This document shows, piece by piece, positions 22,465-31,854 of a stretch of 64,000 bases of DNA. The translations under genes were made by a program, and so were the position numbers. Numbering within the stretch: position 1 is the stretch's first letter; each line of letters starts with the position of its first letter. The DNA is from Pannonibacter carbonis (GTDB taxonomy: Bacteria > Pseudomonadota > Alphaproteobacteria > Rhizobiales > Stappiaceae), in assembly GCF_003012935.1 (NCBI RefSeq), contig NZ_PUDR01000004.1, positions 310,001 through 374,000 on the forward strand. Direction: 5' to 3'. The notes under the pieces were generated by a model. It had not been told where the DNA came from and ran no database searches. It saw only the letters and a list, made by a program, of their open reading frames with translations.

Positions 22465-24052
22465 ATGAGCGTTTCTTCGGTTCCTGCCAGGCAACCTGGC
22501 TGTCGAGAAACGCTCGAGCGCTTTGCCGTGTCTCCTGACGAGCGCTCTCCCCCATCTTCTCCCAGGTGGCGTAGACTGGCCCTAGACGCGGGTTTTTCCG
22601 CAACCTGTCTGCGTTGCGGTCCAGAAAATCCCAATATAGCGCGTTGAACGGGCAGGCACCGCGCCCGGTTCGCTGTTTCACATCATACCGGCAACTGCCG
22701 CAATAGTCGGACATCTTGTTGATGTAGTTGCCGCCACCCGCATAGGGCTTGGATCCGAGCAATCCGCCATCGGCGAACTGGCTCATACCCAGGGTGTTGG
22801 GCGCTTCCACCCATTCGAACGCATCTGCATAGACCGCCAGATACCACTCATGCACCTCGGCCGGATTGATCCCGGCAAGCATGGCGAAATTGCCAGTCAC
22901 CATCAGGCGCTGGATATGATGGGCATAGGCCTCGTCCCGGGTCTGGCCTATTGCTTCCCGGAGACAGGTCATGTCCGTCTCGCCGGTCCAGTAGAAGGCC
23001 GGGAGTGCCCGGGAAGCACCTAACTCATTGACCTGCGTATACCCCGGCGTCTTCAGCCAGTAGATGCCACGAACATATTCCCGCCAGCCGATGATCTGGC
23101 GGATGAACCCCTCTGCCGCATTGAGGGGCACCCGGCCTGCCCGGTATTCAGCTTCCACCGCCCGGCAAACGGTCAAGGGATCGAGCAGGCCGACATTGAG
23201 ATAGGGGGAAATCACCGCGTGATAGAGCCAGGGTTCACCGCGCAGCATCGCGTCCTGGTAATCGCCAAAACGGGGCAAGGCCACCGTCAGGAACCGGGCA
23301 AAGGCCTCCGCCGCATCCTCTGGCGTCACTGCAAAACGAAAGGGCTCCAGGCGGCCGAAGTGATCGGCAAAGCGGTGGCCGACGAGTTCCAGAACCTCGC
23401 GGGTCGTGGCGTCCGGTTTTGGCTGAAACGGTTTCGGCATGAACAGGTCTGCCCTGGCCGGCTTGCGGTTGTCTGCATCATAGTTCCACTGCCCGCCCTC
23501 CGGTTCACTGCCAGTCATGAGCAGCCCGGTCTTTCGCCGCATTTCGCGATAGAAATACTCCATACGCAATTGCTTGCGCCCCTTTGCCCAGGCGCTGAAC
23601 TCGGCCACTGAACAGATGAACCGGTCATCGGTCAGAAGGTCGAGGGTGACACCGAACGACTTCGGCCAGGCCTGCGCTGCCTCCAGCACCCGCCACTCGC
23701 CAGGTTCCGTCAGCACAACCCGGTCAGCACCATGGCGGGCAACTGCACGTCCGACCTCCCCGGTGAAGCTGCCGGTGTTCAGCGGGTCATCGAGGCGGAC
23801 ATACTCCACTGTCCAGCCCTCGGATCGCAGCCTTTCGGCGAAGTGGCGCATGACCGACAGGATGAAGGCGATCTTCTTCTTGTGATGGCGGACATAGGTC
23901 GCCTCTTCCACCGCCTCGACCATCAGCACCACATCTAGCGCCCGGTCCGCCCGGCGCAGGGACGAGAGCCCCAGCGATAACTGATCGCCCAGAACGAGAA
24001 TGATGGCGGGTTTACGCGTCCGGCCTGGGTCTGCGTCTGTCTGCGAAGTCAT
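22463..24052 (-). CDS. Iron-sulfur (6-4) photolyase / bacterial cryptochrome (PhrB/CryB family)
   Basis: This 529-residue flavoprotein belongs to the deoxyribodipyrimidine photolyase-related (FeS-BCP) group, whose members repair (6-4) photoproducts in blue light. The N-terminus (LVLGDQLSLG) is family-typical. Four cysteines that would hold a 4Fe-4S cluster can be placed: one in DMTCLREA, two in YCGSCRYD and one in GRGACPFNALYW. The conserved NFAMLAGINP segment lies in the FAD-binding half. It is convergent with rlpA. A light-sensing role instead of repair cannot be excluded. Confidence 0.9.
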   Translation of the reverse strand: MTSQTDADPGRTRKPAIILVLGDQLSLGLSSLRRADRALDVVLMVEAVEEATYVRHHKKKIAFILSVMRHFAERLRSEGWTVEYVRLDDPLNTGSFTGEVGRAVARHGADRVVLTEPGEWRVLEAAQAWPKSFGVTLDLLTDDRFICSVAEFSAWAKGRKQLRMEYFYREMRRKTGLLMTGSEPEGGQWNYDADNRKPARADLFMPKPFQPKPDATTREVLELVGHRFADHFGRLEPFRFAVTPEDAAEAFARFLTVALPRFGDYQDAMLRGEPWLYHAVISPYLNVGLLDPLTVCRAVEAEYRAGRVPLNAAEGFIRQIIGWREYVRGIYWLKTPGYTQVNELGASRALPAFYWTGETDMTCLREAIGQTRDEAYAHHIQRLMVTGNFAMLAGINPAEVHEWYLAVYADAFEWVEAPNTLGMSQFADGGLLGSKPYAGGGNYINKMSDYCGSCRYDVKQRTGRGACPFNALYWDFLDRNADRLRKNPRLGPVYATWEKMGESARQETRQSARAFLDSQVAWQEPKKRS

Positions 24053-24378
24053 GTAATCCGGGGCCCTGGATGTCAGAGTATCTCGTCACCGAACGCATAC
24101 GGACGCGCGCGCCCTGCGTATCACCAGCGACTTCGTTTTCAGCGCGATGGGATCGGAGCCTCGCGCCCCATGGTTACGGAGATTTTTTCCGGTGGCATCG
24201 AATGACCCAAGGTCTGCCCCGGATGCCGGATCGCTGTCTTGTTGGAAGCATCAAACCGAAGTCGGTTCTGGGGATGGCACACACCAGGCCTGCCAAAGCG
24301 TCAGAAAAGCCGTTGCCGATCCCGGATCATTCCTGTATCAGACCTAAGTCCGGCAGGCTTTAACGCCATACGCCGAGT
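24053..24378. other. Intergenic region between photolyase and tRNA-Arg
   Basis: 326 nt. It must contain the promoters of the photolyase gene (minus strand) and of the tRNA (plus strand), but no strong promoter pair, repeat or believable small gene stands out by eye. Confidence 0.4.
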
Positions 24379-24455
<77 letters not shown>

Positions 24456-24578
24456 ATCATCTCCTCAAAACCTCTGTACCTTGCCACTTTTGAAGACACG
24501 GCAATGCCGTGGGCAGTTGGCATGCGCCGATGAGCTGAGCAGAGGGCCGGCTCCGGGTTCAGACGGAGCCGGATGGTT

Positions 24579-25256
24579 TCACTGCACCAGCGCCAGGTTG
24601 CGGCCACTGGCAATCTGGGTCAGTGCGGTCCGATCCCTGAGGCTGATGTGATTTGCGCCTGCGAAGTCGATGAGCCCCTCGCGCCGGAAACGGTTGAGGT
24701 AGCGGCTCACGGTTTCGAGGGTCAGTCCGAGCCAGTCGGCAAGGTCCGTCCGCGTCAGGTAAAGCTGAAACGCGGTGCCACCGTCTTCCGCGAACTGTCC
24801 CGCAAGATCGATCAGGGCGGAGGCTATGCGCTCGCCTGCGGTCTTGCGGCCGAGCAATGTCGCATGTGCCTGGGCCCGCCGAAGCATCTGCCTCACCGCC
24901 TGATTGATCTCGATCTCTAGCGATCGCCGCATCGCGGTGAGCAGTTCAACTTCAGTTTCGCACAGTGTTTCTGCGCCGCACTGGTGCAGGTCGGAGATGC
25001 CGCGACCGAACAGCCGGTCCGGACCAAGAATGTCGACAATCTGCCGCCGCCCGTCGGGGAGCAACTGAAACAGTGCGATGCAGCCCGCCTTGATGCGGAA
25101 AGTTTCGCTGCGGTCGATGCCCGGCAGGAACATACGGGTGCGCGCGGGAACGATGGCAATCCGGTTTTCGGAGTGACTGCCAGGGCGGATCAATCCGTCG
25201 ATGGGAACGACGGCCGCGCCTGCAAGCGGCTTGGAAGTGGCAAGCATAAGGGACAT
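24579..25256 (-). CDS. Crp/Fnr-family transcriptional regulator with FNR-type DNA-recognition helix, lacking N-terminal FeS cysteines
   Basis: This 225-residue regulator has a cyclic-nucleotide-binding-like beta-roll (about 25-125), a long dimer helix and a C-terminal winged helix. The recognition helix GLTLETVSRYLNRF has Glu, Ser and Arg at the positions that read TTGAT half-sites in FNR and FixK proteins. The N-terminus has no cysteine cluster, so it should not sense oxygen through a 4Fe-4S centre as Fnr does. A FixK- or Dnr-like role is more likely. The start is uncertain: ATG 25256 and 25247 both lack a strong ribosome site. The target genes are not evident from neighbours. Confidence 0.85.
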   Translation of the reverse strand: MSLMLATSKPLAGAAVVPIDGLIRPGSHSENRIAIVPARTRMFLPGIDRSETFRIKAGCIALFQLLPDGRRQIVDILGPDRLFGRGISDLHQCGAETLCETEVELLTAMRRSLEIEINQAVRQMLRRAQAHATLLGRKTAGERIASALIDLAGQFAEDGGTAFQLYLTRTDLADWLGLTLETVSRYLNRFRREGLIDFAGANHISLRDRTALTQIASGRNLALVQ

Positions 25257-25329
25257 CCGGCAAGGCCTGGCAACGGTATAGGCCCGCGCCGGCTCACAAA
25301 CACAACAACCGGCGGGGCCGGTCAGGGGG

Positions 25330-25722
25330 TCAGGCTGGATGGGGTGCCGGTGGCGCCCGGGGCGGCGCCATTGCCGCCAAAGGGCTGTCAGGCGTGCCGA
25401 GATCCCGCGGCGGCCATAGGGGCGCGAGCCGCACGGCGATACGCACACCGGAGCCATCCTCACGCGATGGGGGAACTAGAGCGCTGCCGATGCGGCAGGC
25501 GACACACCCGGACTTTTTCACCGTTGTGCCTGATCCCTCTTCCTGGATGCTCAGGCAGAAGTCGGGCAGCGTGCCGTCAGGCAGGGTGTATAGCGCCAGT
25601 TCGGAGACAGAAAGTCCACGCGCATCAAGGCTCGGGGCATGGTGGGCGAAACCGAGGACAAGCATGGCCATGGCGCAAACAAGGCGCAAGCAGGCAGCCA
25701 TGGCCGTCAGCGGTCGTATCAT
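25330..25722 (-). CDS. Small secreted protein with CxxC motif, function unknown
   Basis: About 130 residues. The hydrophobic N-terminus (MIRPLTAMAACLRLVCAMAM and on to LGFAHH) looks like a signal peptide or anchor. A segment LPDGTLPDFCLSI is followed by SGCVACRIGS, giving one lone Cys and a CxxC, and the tail is Pro/Ala-rich. The layout recalls short periplasmic DUF2946-like proteins, but I cannot confirm membership. The ATG at 25722 is preferred because GAAGGGG lies about 9 nt upstream. An opposite-strand frame covers the same DNA but has no signal or motif. It lies between the Crp/Fnr gene and the AGE epimerase, on the same strand as both. Confidence 0.6.
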   Translation of the reverse strand: MIRPLTAMAACLRLVCAMAMLVLGFAHHAPSLDARGLSVSELALYTLPDGTLPDFCLSIQEEGSGTTVKKSGCVACRIGSALVPPSREDGSGVRIAVRLAPLWPPRDLGTPDSPLAAMAPPRAPPAPHPA

Positions 25723-25804
25723 CCAGAAAGCCCCTTCCAGATACACCTAGCAGAAGCAGCAGTGCACAGGCCATGCGACGCATTGCCCGCAGTCGTGAAC
25801 AGCG

Positions 25805-27052
25805 TCAGTCGGCCAGGGTCGCCAGTCCGCTGGACATGCGCGACACGCCGGGCACGAGCGGGAACAGCGCCGCCTGCACTGAGTGATAGATGTCCGGCTT
25901 GCCCTTGAACTGGGTCATGGCGAGGCTGTCGTCGGCTGCAAGCTCGGGATACCAGCCGCCACGGGCATGGTCGATCAGATGCGCATCCGCAAACCGCCAG
26001 AGCCGTGCATACCAGGCGTAATCAACCGGCTGAGGATCAAGCTTCAGCAACGTGGCCACGGCGCCGATTGCCTCCGTTACCGGCCACCAGTATCGGTTCG
26101 GATTGTCCACGGAGCCGTCAAACGTCAAGGTGTAGGCAAAGCCGCCGCGCACTTCGTCCCATGAATCACTCAGTGCCCTTTCGATCAGCCGCCGCGCTGA
26201 CAGTGTCATGTCGCCGTCCGGACGTCCGGCGAGATCCCAGTACTGCAGCAGCAAGCGGCCAAGTTCAAAGGAATGACCGGGCGTCGTTCCGGCGGGACGG
26301 AACATCGGATTGCCGGCGTAGCCAGGATCGACCTTCCAGTCCGCCGTGTAATGCTCAGGCAACCGCCAGTCATGTGCTGGCGCCATTTTGCCAACGAAAA
26401 AGTCCAGGATGCGGCCTGCCCGCGTCAGGAACTGCTCGTCACCCGTGGCCTCAAATGCGGCGAGCAACGCCTCGACGCCATGCATGTTGGCATTCATGCC
26501 GCGATAGGAGGAAAAGGGCGTCCAGTCGCGGTTGAATTCATCACACAGGAGACCTGCGTCCTCTTCCCAGAAATGCCGGTCGATGATCGCCCTCACATCG
26601 TCAATCAGCCGCTGCGCATCCGGATGACCCGCTTCAAGGGCGCTGGCACCGGCCAGCAGCACGAAGACATGGCCATAGGCGAGCTTGCGCGCATCCGCGA
26701 TATCGTCCTTGCCGTGCAGGGCCCAGACATAGCCGCCATGGGCAGCATCCCGGTGGTGCGACCAAAGATAGGCCATGCCCTGGTCGATGATCGCATCGGA
26801 GGATACCAGCCCGGCCTGCTTGCCCAACGCATAGGAATGGACCAAGCGCGTCGTGGTGTGCAGTTCCTGCGGCTCGTCGCGCAGAGGTTGACCTTCATGG
26901 TCTAGTGTCCAGAAGCCACCAGCCGGCCGGCAGCTGGCATCAAAGAATGAAAACTGGCGGGCTGCGTCCTGGCGCAGGTATGCCCGGTGAACGGGGTCGC
27001 TCAGCCAGTCCGTCTCTTGGCCGGGGCTGGCCAGAGCAACGCAGTCTGTCAT
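25805..27052 (-). CDS. AGE-family sugar 2-epimerase/aldose-ketose isomerase
   Basis: This 415-residue (alpha/alpha)6-barrel protein is of the N-acylglucosamine 2-epimerase superfamily. Catalytic-type histidines appear in KLAYGHVFVLLA, in GMNANMHGVEALLA and in TPGHSFELGRLLL, the same arrangement as in mannose isomerase and YihS-type enzymes. AAGGAG lies five nt before the ATG at 27052. The substrate could be mannose, cellobiose, an N-acyl sugar or sulfoquinovose and cannot be decided here. It follows the yej operon by 90 nt on the same strand and may be read with it. Confidence 0.87.
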   Translation of the reverse strand: MTDCVALASPGQETDWLSDPVHRAYLRQDAARQFSFFDASCRPAGGFWTLDHEGQPLRDEPQELHTTTRLVHSYALGKQAGLVSSDAIIDQGMAYLWSHHRDAAHGGYVWALHGKDDIADARKLAYGHVFVLLAGASALEAGHPDAQRLIDDVRAIIDRHFWEEDAGLLCDEFNRDWTPFSSYRGMNANMHGVEALLAAFEATGDEQFLTRAGRILDFFVGKMAPAHDWRLPEHYTADWKVDPGYAGNPMFRPAGTTPGHSFELGRLLLQYWDLAGRPDGDMTLSARRLIERALSDSWDEVRGGFAYTLTFDGSVDNPNRYWWPVTEAIGAVATLLKLDPQPVDYAWYARLWRFADAHLIDHARGGWYPELAADDSLAMTQFKGKPDIYHSVQAALFPLVPGVSRMSSGLATLAD

Positions 27053-27142
27053 GTCATCTCCTTCGGACCGGACATCCGGCCAAGATCTCGCAAGGGGCAA
27101 CCCAAGTGCTGTGGCTATGGGCAAAAGGCAACAATCCCGGCC

Positions 27143-28774
27143 TCATTCGCTGACAGCGCCAACCTCTGCCGCTTCCAGGTTGAAGGCGGCCGCCATCAGC
27201 GCGCGGGTGTAGTCAGATTGCGGAGCGTCGAAGATGTCCGTTGCACGGCCCGATTCCACCACCTTGCCATGGCGCATGACGATGACGTCATTGGCCAGCG
27301 CGCGCACCACCTTCAGGTCATGCGAGATGAAGAGATAGGCGAGGCCGCGCTTTTTCTGCAGCTCGCGCAGCAGCTCCACCACCTGCGCCTGCACGCTCAT
27401 GTCAAGCGCCGAGGTGGGCTCGTCCAGCATGACGAACTTCGGCTCGAGCACCAGCGCGCGGGCAATCGAGATGCGCTGACGCTGGCCGCCGGAGAACTCA
27501 TGCGGATAGCGGAAGCGGGTTGAGGGATCGAGACCGACCTCGACCAGCGCCGCAGCCACCCGTGCGTCCCGCTCGTCCGCCGACAGGCGCGGGTGATGCA
27601 CGGCAAGCCCCTCGCCGACGATGTCCGAGACAGACATGCGCGGGCTGAGCGCGCCGAAGGGATCCTGAAACACGATCTGCATGTCCCGCCGGAGCGGACG
27701 CATGTCCTTCCACGAGAACTTCGAGATCTCGTTGCCGTTGAAGGCAATCTGGCCGGTTGAGGAAATCATTCGCAGGATCGCGAGACCCAGCGTCGTCTTG
27801 CCTGAGCCGCTTTCACCGACGATGCCAAGCGTCTGCCCCTCGCGCAAGGTGAGATCGATGCCGTCAACCGCCTTGATATGGCTGACCGTGCGCCGCATCA
27901 GCCCGCGCTTGACCGGGAACCAGACACGCAGGTCCTTCGTCTCCACGACAACCGGGCGCGTCAGGTCTTCGGCGGGCGGCTGCCCCTTTGGCTCGGCCGC
28001 CAGCAGATGCTGCGTGTAGGGATGCTGCGGCCGGCTGAAAACCTCTTCCACTGGTCCGGCCTCGACAACCCGGCCCTTGGTCATGACGCAGACCTTGTCG
28101 GCGATCTTGCGCACGATGCCGAGGTCATGGGTGATGAACAGCATCGCCATGCCGCGCGCCTGCTGCAGATCCTTCAGAAGCTTCAGGATCTGGGCTTGCA
28201 CGGTCACGTCCAGCGCCGTTGTCGGTTCGTCGGCGATCAGCAGGTCCGGCTCGTTGGCCAGCGCCATGGCGATCATCACACGCTGGCGCTGACCGCCCGA
28301 CAGCTGGTGCGGATAGGACCCGAGCCGGGTTTCCGGATCGCGGATACCGACCTGTGTCAGCAGTTCGATGACCCGCGTGCGCGCGGCTGTCTCGCCCATG
28401 CCCCGGTGCACGCGCAGGATCTCGGCAATCTGCTTTTCCACCGTGTGCAGCGGATTGAGCGAGGTCATCGGCTCCTGGAAGATCATGGAGATGTCGTTGC
28501 CGCGCAACTTGCGCATCGCGTCCTCGTCCGCGCTGACCAACTCCCGGTCCTTGAAGTGGATCGTACCGCCCGGATGCGAGGCAACCGGATAGGGCAGCAG
28601 CTTCAGGATCGACAGCGCCGTCACCGACTTGCCGGACCCGCTTTCCCCCACGACCGCCAGCGTCTCGCCGGGCCGGATGTCGAAGCTGACCCGGTCAACG
28701 GCCAGGCTGGTCTGCCCGTTCTGGGTGAAGGCAACGCTGAGGTCCTTGACGGACAGGAGGGGCGTCTCGGTCAT
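27143..28774 (-). CDS. yejF: Peptide ABC transporter ATP-binding protein YejF (two fused nucleotide-binding domains)
   Basis: This 543-residue protein is the energising subunit of the YejABEF peptide/microcin C importer. It holds two complete ABC ATPases. The first has Walker A GESGSGKS, signature LSGGQRQRV and Walker B LLIADEP; the second has [17 protein letters not shown] and VMLDEP. Its start overlaps the stop of the vapC-like toxin gene (ATGA at 28771-28774), so translation is probably coupled to the toxin. It is separated from the permease gene yejE by the toxin-antitoxin pair. Confidence 0.93.
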   Translation of the reverse strand: MTETPLLSVKDLSVAFTQNGQTSLAVDRVSFDIRPGETLAVVGESGSGKSVTALSILKLLPYPVASHPGGTIHFKDRELVSADEDAMRKLRGNDISMIFQEPMTSLNPLHTVEKQIAEILRVHRGMGETAARTRVIELLTQVGIRDPETRLGSYPHQLSGGQRQRVMIAMALANEPDLLIADEPTTALDVTVQAQILKLLKDLQQARGMAMLFITHDLGIVRKIADKVCVMTKGRVVEAGPVEEVFSRPQHPYTQHLLAAEPKGQPPAEDLTRPVVVETKDLRVWFPVKRGLMRRTVSHIKAVDGIDLTLREGQTLGIVGESGSGKTTLGLAILRMISSTGQIAFNGNEISKFSWKDMRPLRRDMQIVFQDPFGALSPRMSVSDIVGEGLAVHHPRLSADERDARVAAALVEVGLDPSTRFRYPHEFSGGQRQRISIARALVLEPKFVMLDEPTSALDMSVQAQVVELLRELQKKRGLAYLFISHDLKVVRALANDVIVMRHGKVVESGRATDIFDAPQSDYTRALMAAAFNLEAAEVGAVSE

Positions 28775-29244
28775 GCGTCAGGCACCTGGGTCTGGAGAAG
28801 GGCGTAAGTTGCCTCATCGAGGCCGATCTTCTGGATGGGGGTCGGCGGATTGATCCGCTGGTCAAGAGAAACGAAATGCGTCGCGCCGGAGTCAATGGCA
28901 GCCGCTAGATGCAGACGATCTGGAAGCCGAACCTTTGCCGACTGCGTCGCACTTAGGTCTGCCGAGATGAACATGTGCTCTCTGGAAACAGGGCACAGGG
29001 CAATCGCGCGCTGATTGATCAGCACCTCTTCATAAATTCCCCGCAGGAGGCTTCTTTCAGACCCGGATAGCTCTTTGGCACGAAACGACAGGACCTCGGC
29101 AATGGTCAGTTCGCTCGTCATTGCCCGGACGGTGCCATTCACAGCACTTCGGAGGACGGCGCGCGCGCATTGCGCGAGGCTGTCGTGCTCAGTCCCCTCA
29201 ATAGCGCTGATGAACACCATGGTGTCGAGGTAAAGCAGATGCAT
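28771..29244 (-). CDS. PIN-domain toxin (VapC-like) inside the yej operon
   Basis: This 157-residue PIN-fold ribonuclease is probably a type II toxin. Acidic residues expected at the PIN active site are visible in MHLLYLDTMVF, SELTIAEVLSF, RLPDRLHLAAA and FVSLDQRI. The start ATG at 29244 shares its A with the antitoxin stop (TGATG) and follows GGGGAGG. Its own stop overlaps the yejF start. The gene is therefore wedged between yejE and yejF without visible disruption of either. The RNA target is unknown. Confidence 0.8.
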   Translation of the reverse strand: MHLLYLDTMVFISAIEGTEHDSLAQCARAVLRSAVNGTVRAMTSELTIAEVLSFRAKELSGSERSLLRGIYEEVLINQRAIALCPVSREHMFISADLSATQSAKVRLPDRLHLAAAIDSGATHFVSLDQRINPPTPIQKIGLDEATYALLQTQVPDA

Positions 29245-29480
29245 CAACCTCCCCACGCGTCCCTGTCATGGTCCAGCAAATTTGCAAGATCCGCGGATGA
29301 CCTCCGCAAGCGGTCAGGCGTGCGCTTGAACACTTCGTCCAGGCGTGAGGCCTCATCCGTTGCAACCGCAGGACTGTCCGTCTCGACTGTCACCTGAACC
29401 TTCACCCCGGCAGGCAATCCTGCCCTGAGATCCTCCGGCAATTTCTCGACCGGATATCCCGATTTGACGATCCTGTTCAT
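29244..29480 (-). CDS. VapB-like antitoxin of the PIN toxin
   Basis: A 78-residue charged protein that immediately precedes the PIN toxin and overlaps it by one base. Such partners bind and neutralise the toxin and repress the operon. The N-terminal half (VEKLPEDLRAGLPAGVKVQV) would form the DNA-binding/dimer part and the acidic C-terminal half would wrap the toxin. AAGGAG lies eight nt upstream of the ATG. The identification rests on size, position and charge pattern. Its start is 32 nt after the yejE stop. Confidence 0.72.
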   Translation of the reverse strand: MNRIVKSGYPVEKLPEDLRAGLPAGVKVQVTVETDSPAVATDEASRLDEVFKRTPDRLRRSSADLANLLDHDRDAWGG

Positions 29481-29512
29481 CGGTCAGTCTCCTTCCAGCC
29501 CGTCCCACCCTA

Positions 29513-30688
29513 TCACACAAAGCTCTTGCGCGGATCGAAGGCGTCGCGGACGGCTTCGCCGATGAAGATCAGCAGGCTCAGCATGGTCGAGACAACGATG
29601 AAGCCGGTGATCGCGATCCACGGCGCCTGGAGGTTGTTCTTGCCCTGGGCCAGCAGTTCACCCAGTGAGGCGGAGCCCGGCGGCAGGCCGAAGCCGAGGA
29701 AGTCCAGCGCCGTGAGCGTCGAGATCGAGCCGTTGAGGATGAACGGCATGAAGGTCAGCGTCGCCACCATGGCATTCGGCAACAGGTGCCGCCACATGAT
29801 GACACCGTTCGACACGCCCAGCGCCCGCGCGGCGGCGATGTATTCGAAGTTTCGCCCGCGCAGGAACTCGGCCCGCACCACGCCGACCAGCGCCACCCAG
29901 GAAAAGGCGAGCAGGATCCAGAACAAGGTCCAGAACCCTGGCACCAGAACCGAGGAAATGATCAGGATCAGGTAGAGCGTCGGGATCGCAGACCAGATCT
30001 CGATGAAGCGCTGGAAGCCGAGATCAATCCAGCCGCCGTAGAACCCTTGAACCGCGCCGGCGGCAATGCCGATGGCGGAGGAGGCAAGCGTCAGGGCCAG
30101 CCCGAACAGCACCGAAATGCGGAAGCCGTAGACCAGTCGGGCGACAATGTCGCGGCCCTGGTCATCGGTCCCCAGCCAGTTCCAGTTGCCGATGGTGCAA
30201 TTGGGATCGGCCACGCCGAGCGGATAGCGTGAACAGCGTTTTTCCTTGTCCATCATCCACGACGGCGGTGCGGGTGCAGGCACCGGGATGTCCTTGTTGA
30301 CCGAGCGGTAGGAATAGCGCACCGGAGGCCAGAGCATCCAGCCGTTGGCATTGATTTCATCCTGGATATAGGGATCGCGGTAGTCGGTCACCGCCAGGAA
30401 ACCACCGAACCTTTCCTCCGGATAGTCAACGAACACCGGGGCAAGCAATTCGCCCTTGTAGGACACCAGGATCGGCCGGTCGTTGGTGAAAAACTCTGCC
30501 CCCATTGCCAGGCCGAACAGCACCAGAAAGATCCAGAGCGACCAGAATCCGCGCCGGTTGGCGGCGAAATTGGCGATGCGGCGCCGGTTGAGCGGCGACA
30601 GTCCGCGCCGGCGCGGCGGCGGAACCACCTCGGCCGGCAGCGGATTGATCGTTTCGAAGCCTGCCTTGTCGAGATCACGGGAAGTCAT
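29513..30688 (-). CDS. yejE: Peptide ABC transporter permease YejE
   Basis: This 391-residue inner-membrane permease is of the DppC/OppC type, with a long periplasmic insert after the first membrane segment, as in YejE. The TDDQGRD motif, the EAA-loop region AARALGVSNG and the conserved DFLGFGLP near the end are present. GGGAGGT precedes the ATG at 30688, two nt after the yejB stop. It pairs with YejB to form the channel. Confidence 0.93.
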   Translation of the reverse strand: MTSRDLDKAGFETINPLPAEVVPPPRRRGLSPLNRRRIANFAANRRGFWSLWIFLVLFGLAMGAEFFTNDRPILVSYKGELLAPVFVDYPEERFGGFLAVTDYRDPYIQDEINANGWMLWPPVRYSYRSVNKDIPVPAPAPPSWMMDKEKRCSRYPLGVADPNCTIGNWNWLGTDDQGRDIVARLVYGFRISVLFGLALTLASSAIGIAAGAVQGFYGGWIDLGFQRFIEIWSAIPTLYLILIISSVLVPGFWTLFWILLAFSWVALVGVVRAEFLRGRNFEYIAAARALGVSNGVIMWRHLLPNAMVATLTFMPFILNGSISTLTALDFLGFGLPPGSASLGELLAQGKNNLQAPWIAITGFIVVSTMLSLLIFIGEAVRDAFDPRKSFV

Positions 30689-30690
30689 CG

Positions 30691-31800
30691 TCAGACCTCC
30701 CGGCTTTCGAAGTCGATGCGCGGATCGATCCATGTATACATCAGATCCGAAAGTAGGTTCACCAGCAGCCCCATGAGCGAGAAGATGTAGAGCGTGGCAA
30801 AAACCACAGCATAATCGCGGTTGATCACGGACTCAAAGCCGAGCAGGCCAAGCCCATCCAGCGAGAAGATCGTCTCGATCAGCAGCGCCCCGGCGAAGAA
30901 CGCGGAGATAAAGGCGCCCGGGAAGCCCGCAACCACGATCAGCATGGCGTTGCGGAACACATGGCCATAGAGCACTTGGCTTTCGCTCAAGCCCTTGGCC
31001 CGAGCAGTCACCACATACTGCTTGCGGATTTCTTCCAGGAACGAGTTCTTCGTCAACAGCGTCGTGGTGGCAAAGGCTGACAGCGCCATCGCCACCAGCG
31101 GCAGGGTCATATGCCAGAAATAGTCGAGGATCTTTTCCGGCCAGGACAGTTGCGCCCAGTTGTCGGAGGTGAGACCGCGCAGCGGGAACCAGTCCAGGAA
31201 CGATCCGCCCGCAAAGAACACGATCAACATCACGGCAAAGAGAAAGCTTGGAATGGCATAGGCGACGATGATGATCCCTGACGTCCACACGTCAAAAGGC
31301 GTTCCCTCCTTCACCGCCTTGCGAATGCCGAGCGGGATCGAGATCGAATAGGAAATCAGCGTCATCCAGAGCCCGAGCGAAATCGAAACCGGCATCTTTT
31401 CGAGGATGAGGTCGATGATGCGGATGTCGCGGAAGTAACTGTCACCGAAATCGAAGCGGGCATAATTCCAGAGCATCGCAAGAAACCGCTCGAGCGGAGG
31501 CTTGTCGAATCCGAACTGCGCCTCCAGTTCCTTGATGAATTCCGGATCCAGCCCCTGGGCGCCGCGATACTTGGTCGAGAGGCTGTCGCCCGCCGTCGGC
31601 TGGCTTTGGGTGCCGCCACCGAAATCATTGCCGCCGCCGCTGATCCGCGAGGTTGCGGAGACGTCATTGCCCTGCAGTTGCGCAATGACGCGCTCGACAG
31701 GGCCACCCGGCGCAAACTGGATAATGATGAAGTTGATGGCCATGATCCCGACCAGGGTCGGGATCATCAGCAGCAGGCGTCGGAGGATGTAAGCGCCCAT
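30691..31800 (-). CDS. yejB: Peptide ABC transporter permease YejB
   Basis: This 369-residue permease is of the DppB/OppB type. It starts MGAYILRRLLLMIPTLVG, followed by NFIIIQFAPGGPVE, the classic first transmembrane segment, and includes a Gly/Asn-rich periplasmic insert. The EAA loop lies in VTARAKGLSESQVLYGHVFR. ATG 31800 is chosen by family similarity; an AAGGA about 13 nt upstream is rather far. It lies 54 nt after yejA2. Confidence 0.92.
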   Translation of the reverse strand: MGAYILRRLLLMIPTLVGIMAINFIIIQFAPGGPVERVIAQLQGNDVSATSRISGGGNDFGGGTQSQPTAGDSLSTKYRGAQGLDPEFIKELEAQFGFDKPPLERFLAMLWNYARFDFGDSYFRDIRIIDLILEKMPVSISLGLWMTLISYSISIPLGIRKAVKEGTPFDVWTSGIIIVAYAIPSFLFAVMLIVFFAGGSFLDWFPLRGLTSDNWAQLSWPEKILDYFWHMTLPLVAMALSAFATTTLLTKNSFLEEIRKQYVVTARAKGLSESQVLYGHVFRNAMLIVVAGFPGAFISAFFAGALLIETIFSLDGLGLLGFESVINRDYAVVFATLYIFSLMGLLVNLLSDLMYTWIDPRIDFESREV

Positions 31801-31854
31801 CGTTTCGGTATTTTCCTTCTCGCGCGCGGCATCACCAGCTTCCAATGGAAGCGA

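Noticed and set aside
24070-24363. A 97-codon open frame between photolyase and tRNA-Arg
   Set aside because: No ribosome site, no recognisable domain, and atypical composition for a protein. It is treated as non-coding.
25394-25750. Plus-strand frame opposite the small secreted CxxC protein
   Set aside because: The minus-strand frame has a signal peptide, a ribosome site and a CxxC motif, and shares orientation with its neighbours. The plus-strand frame has none of these.
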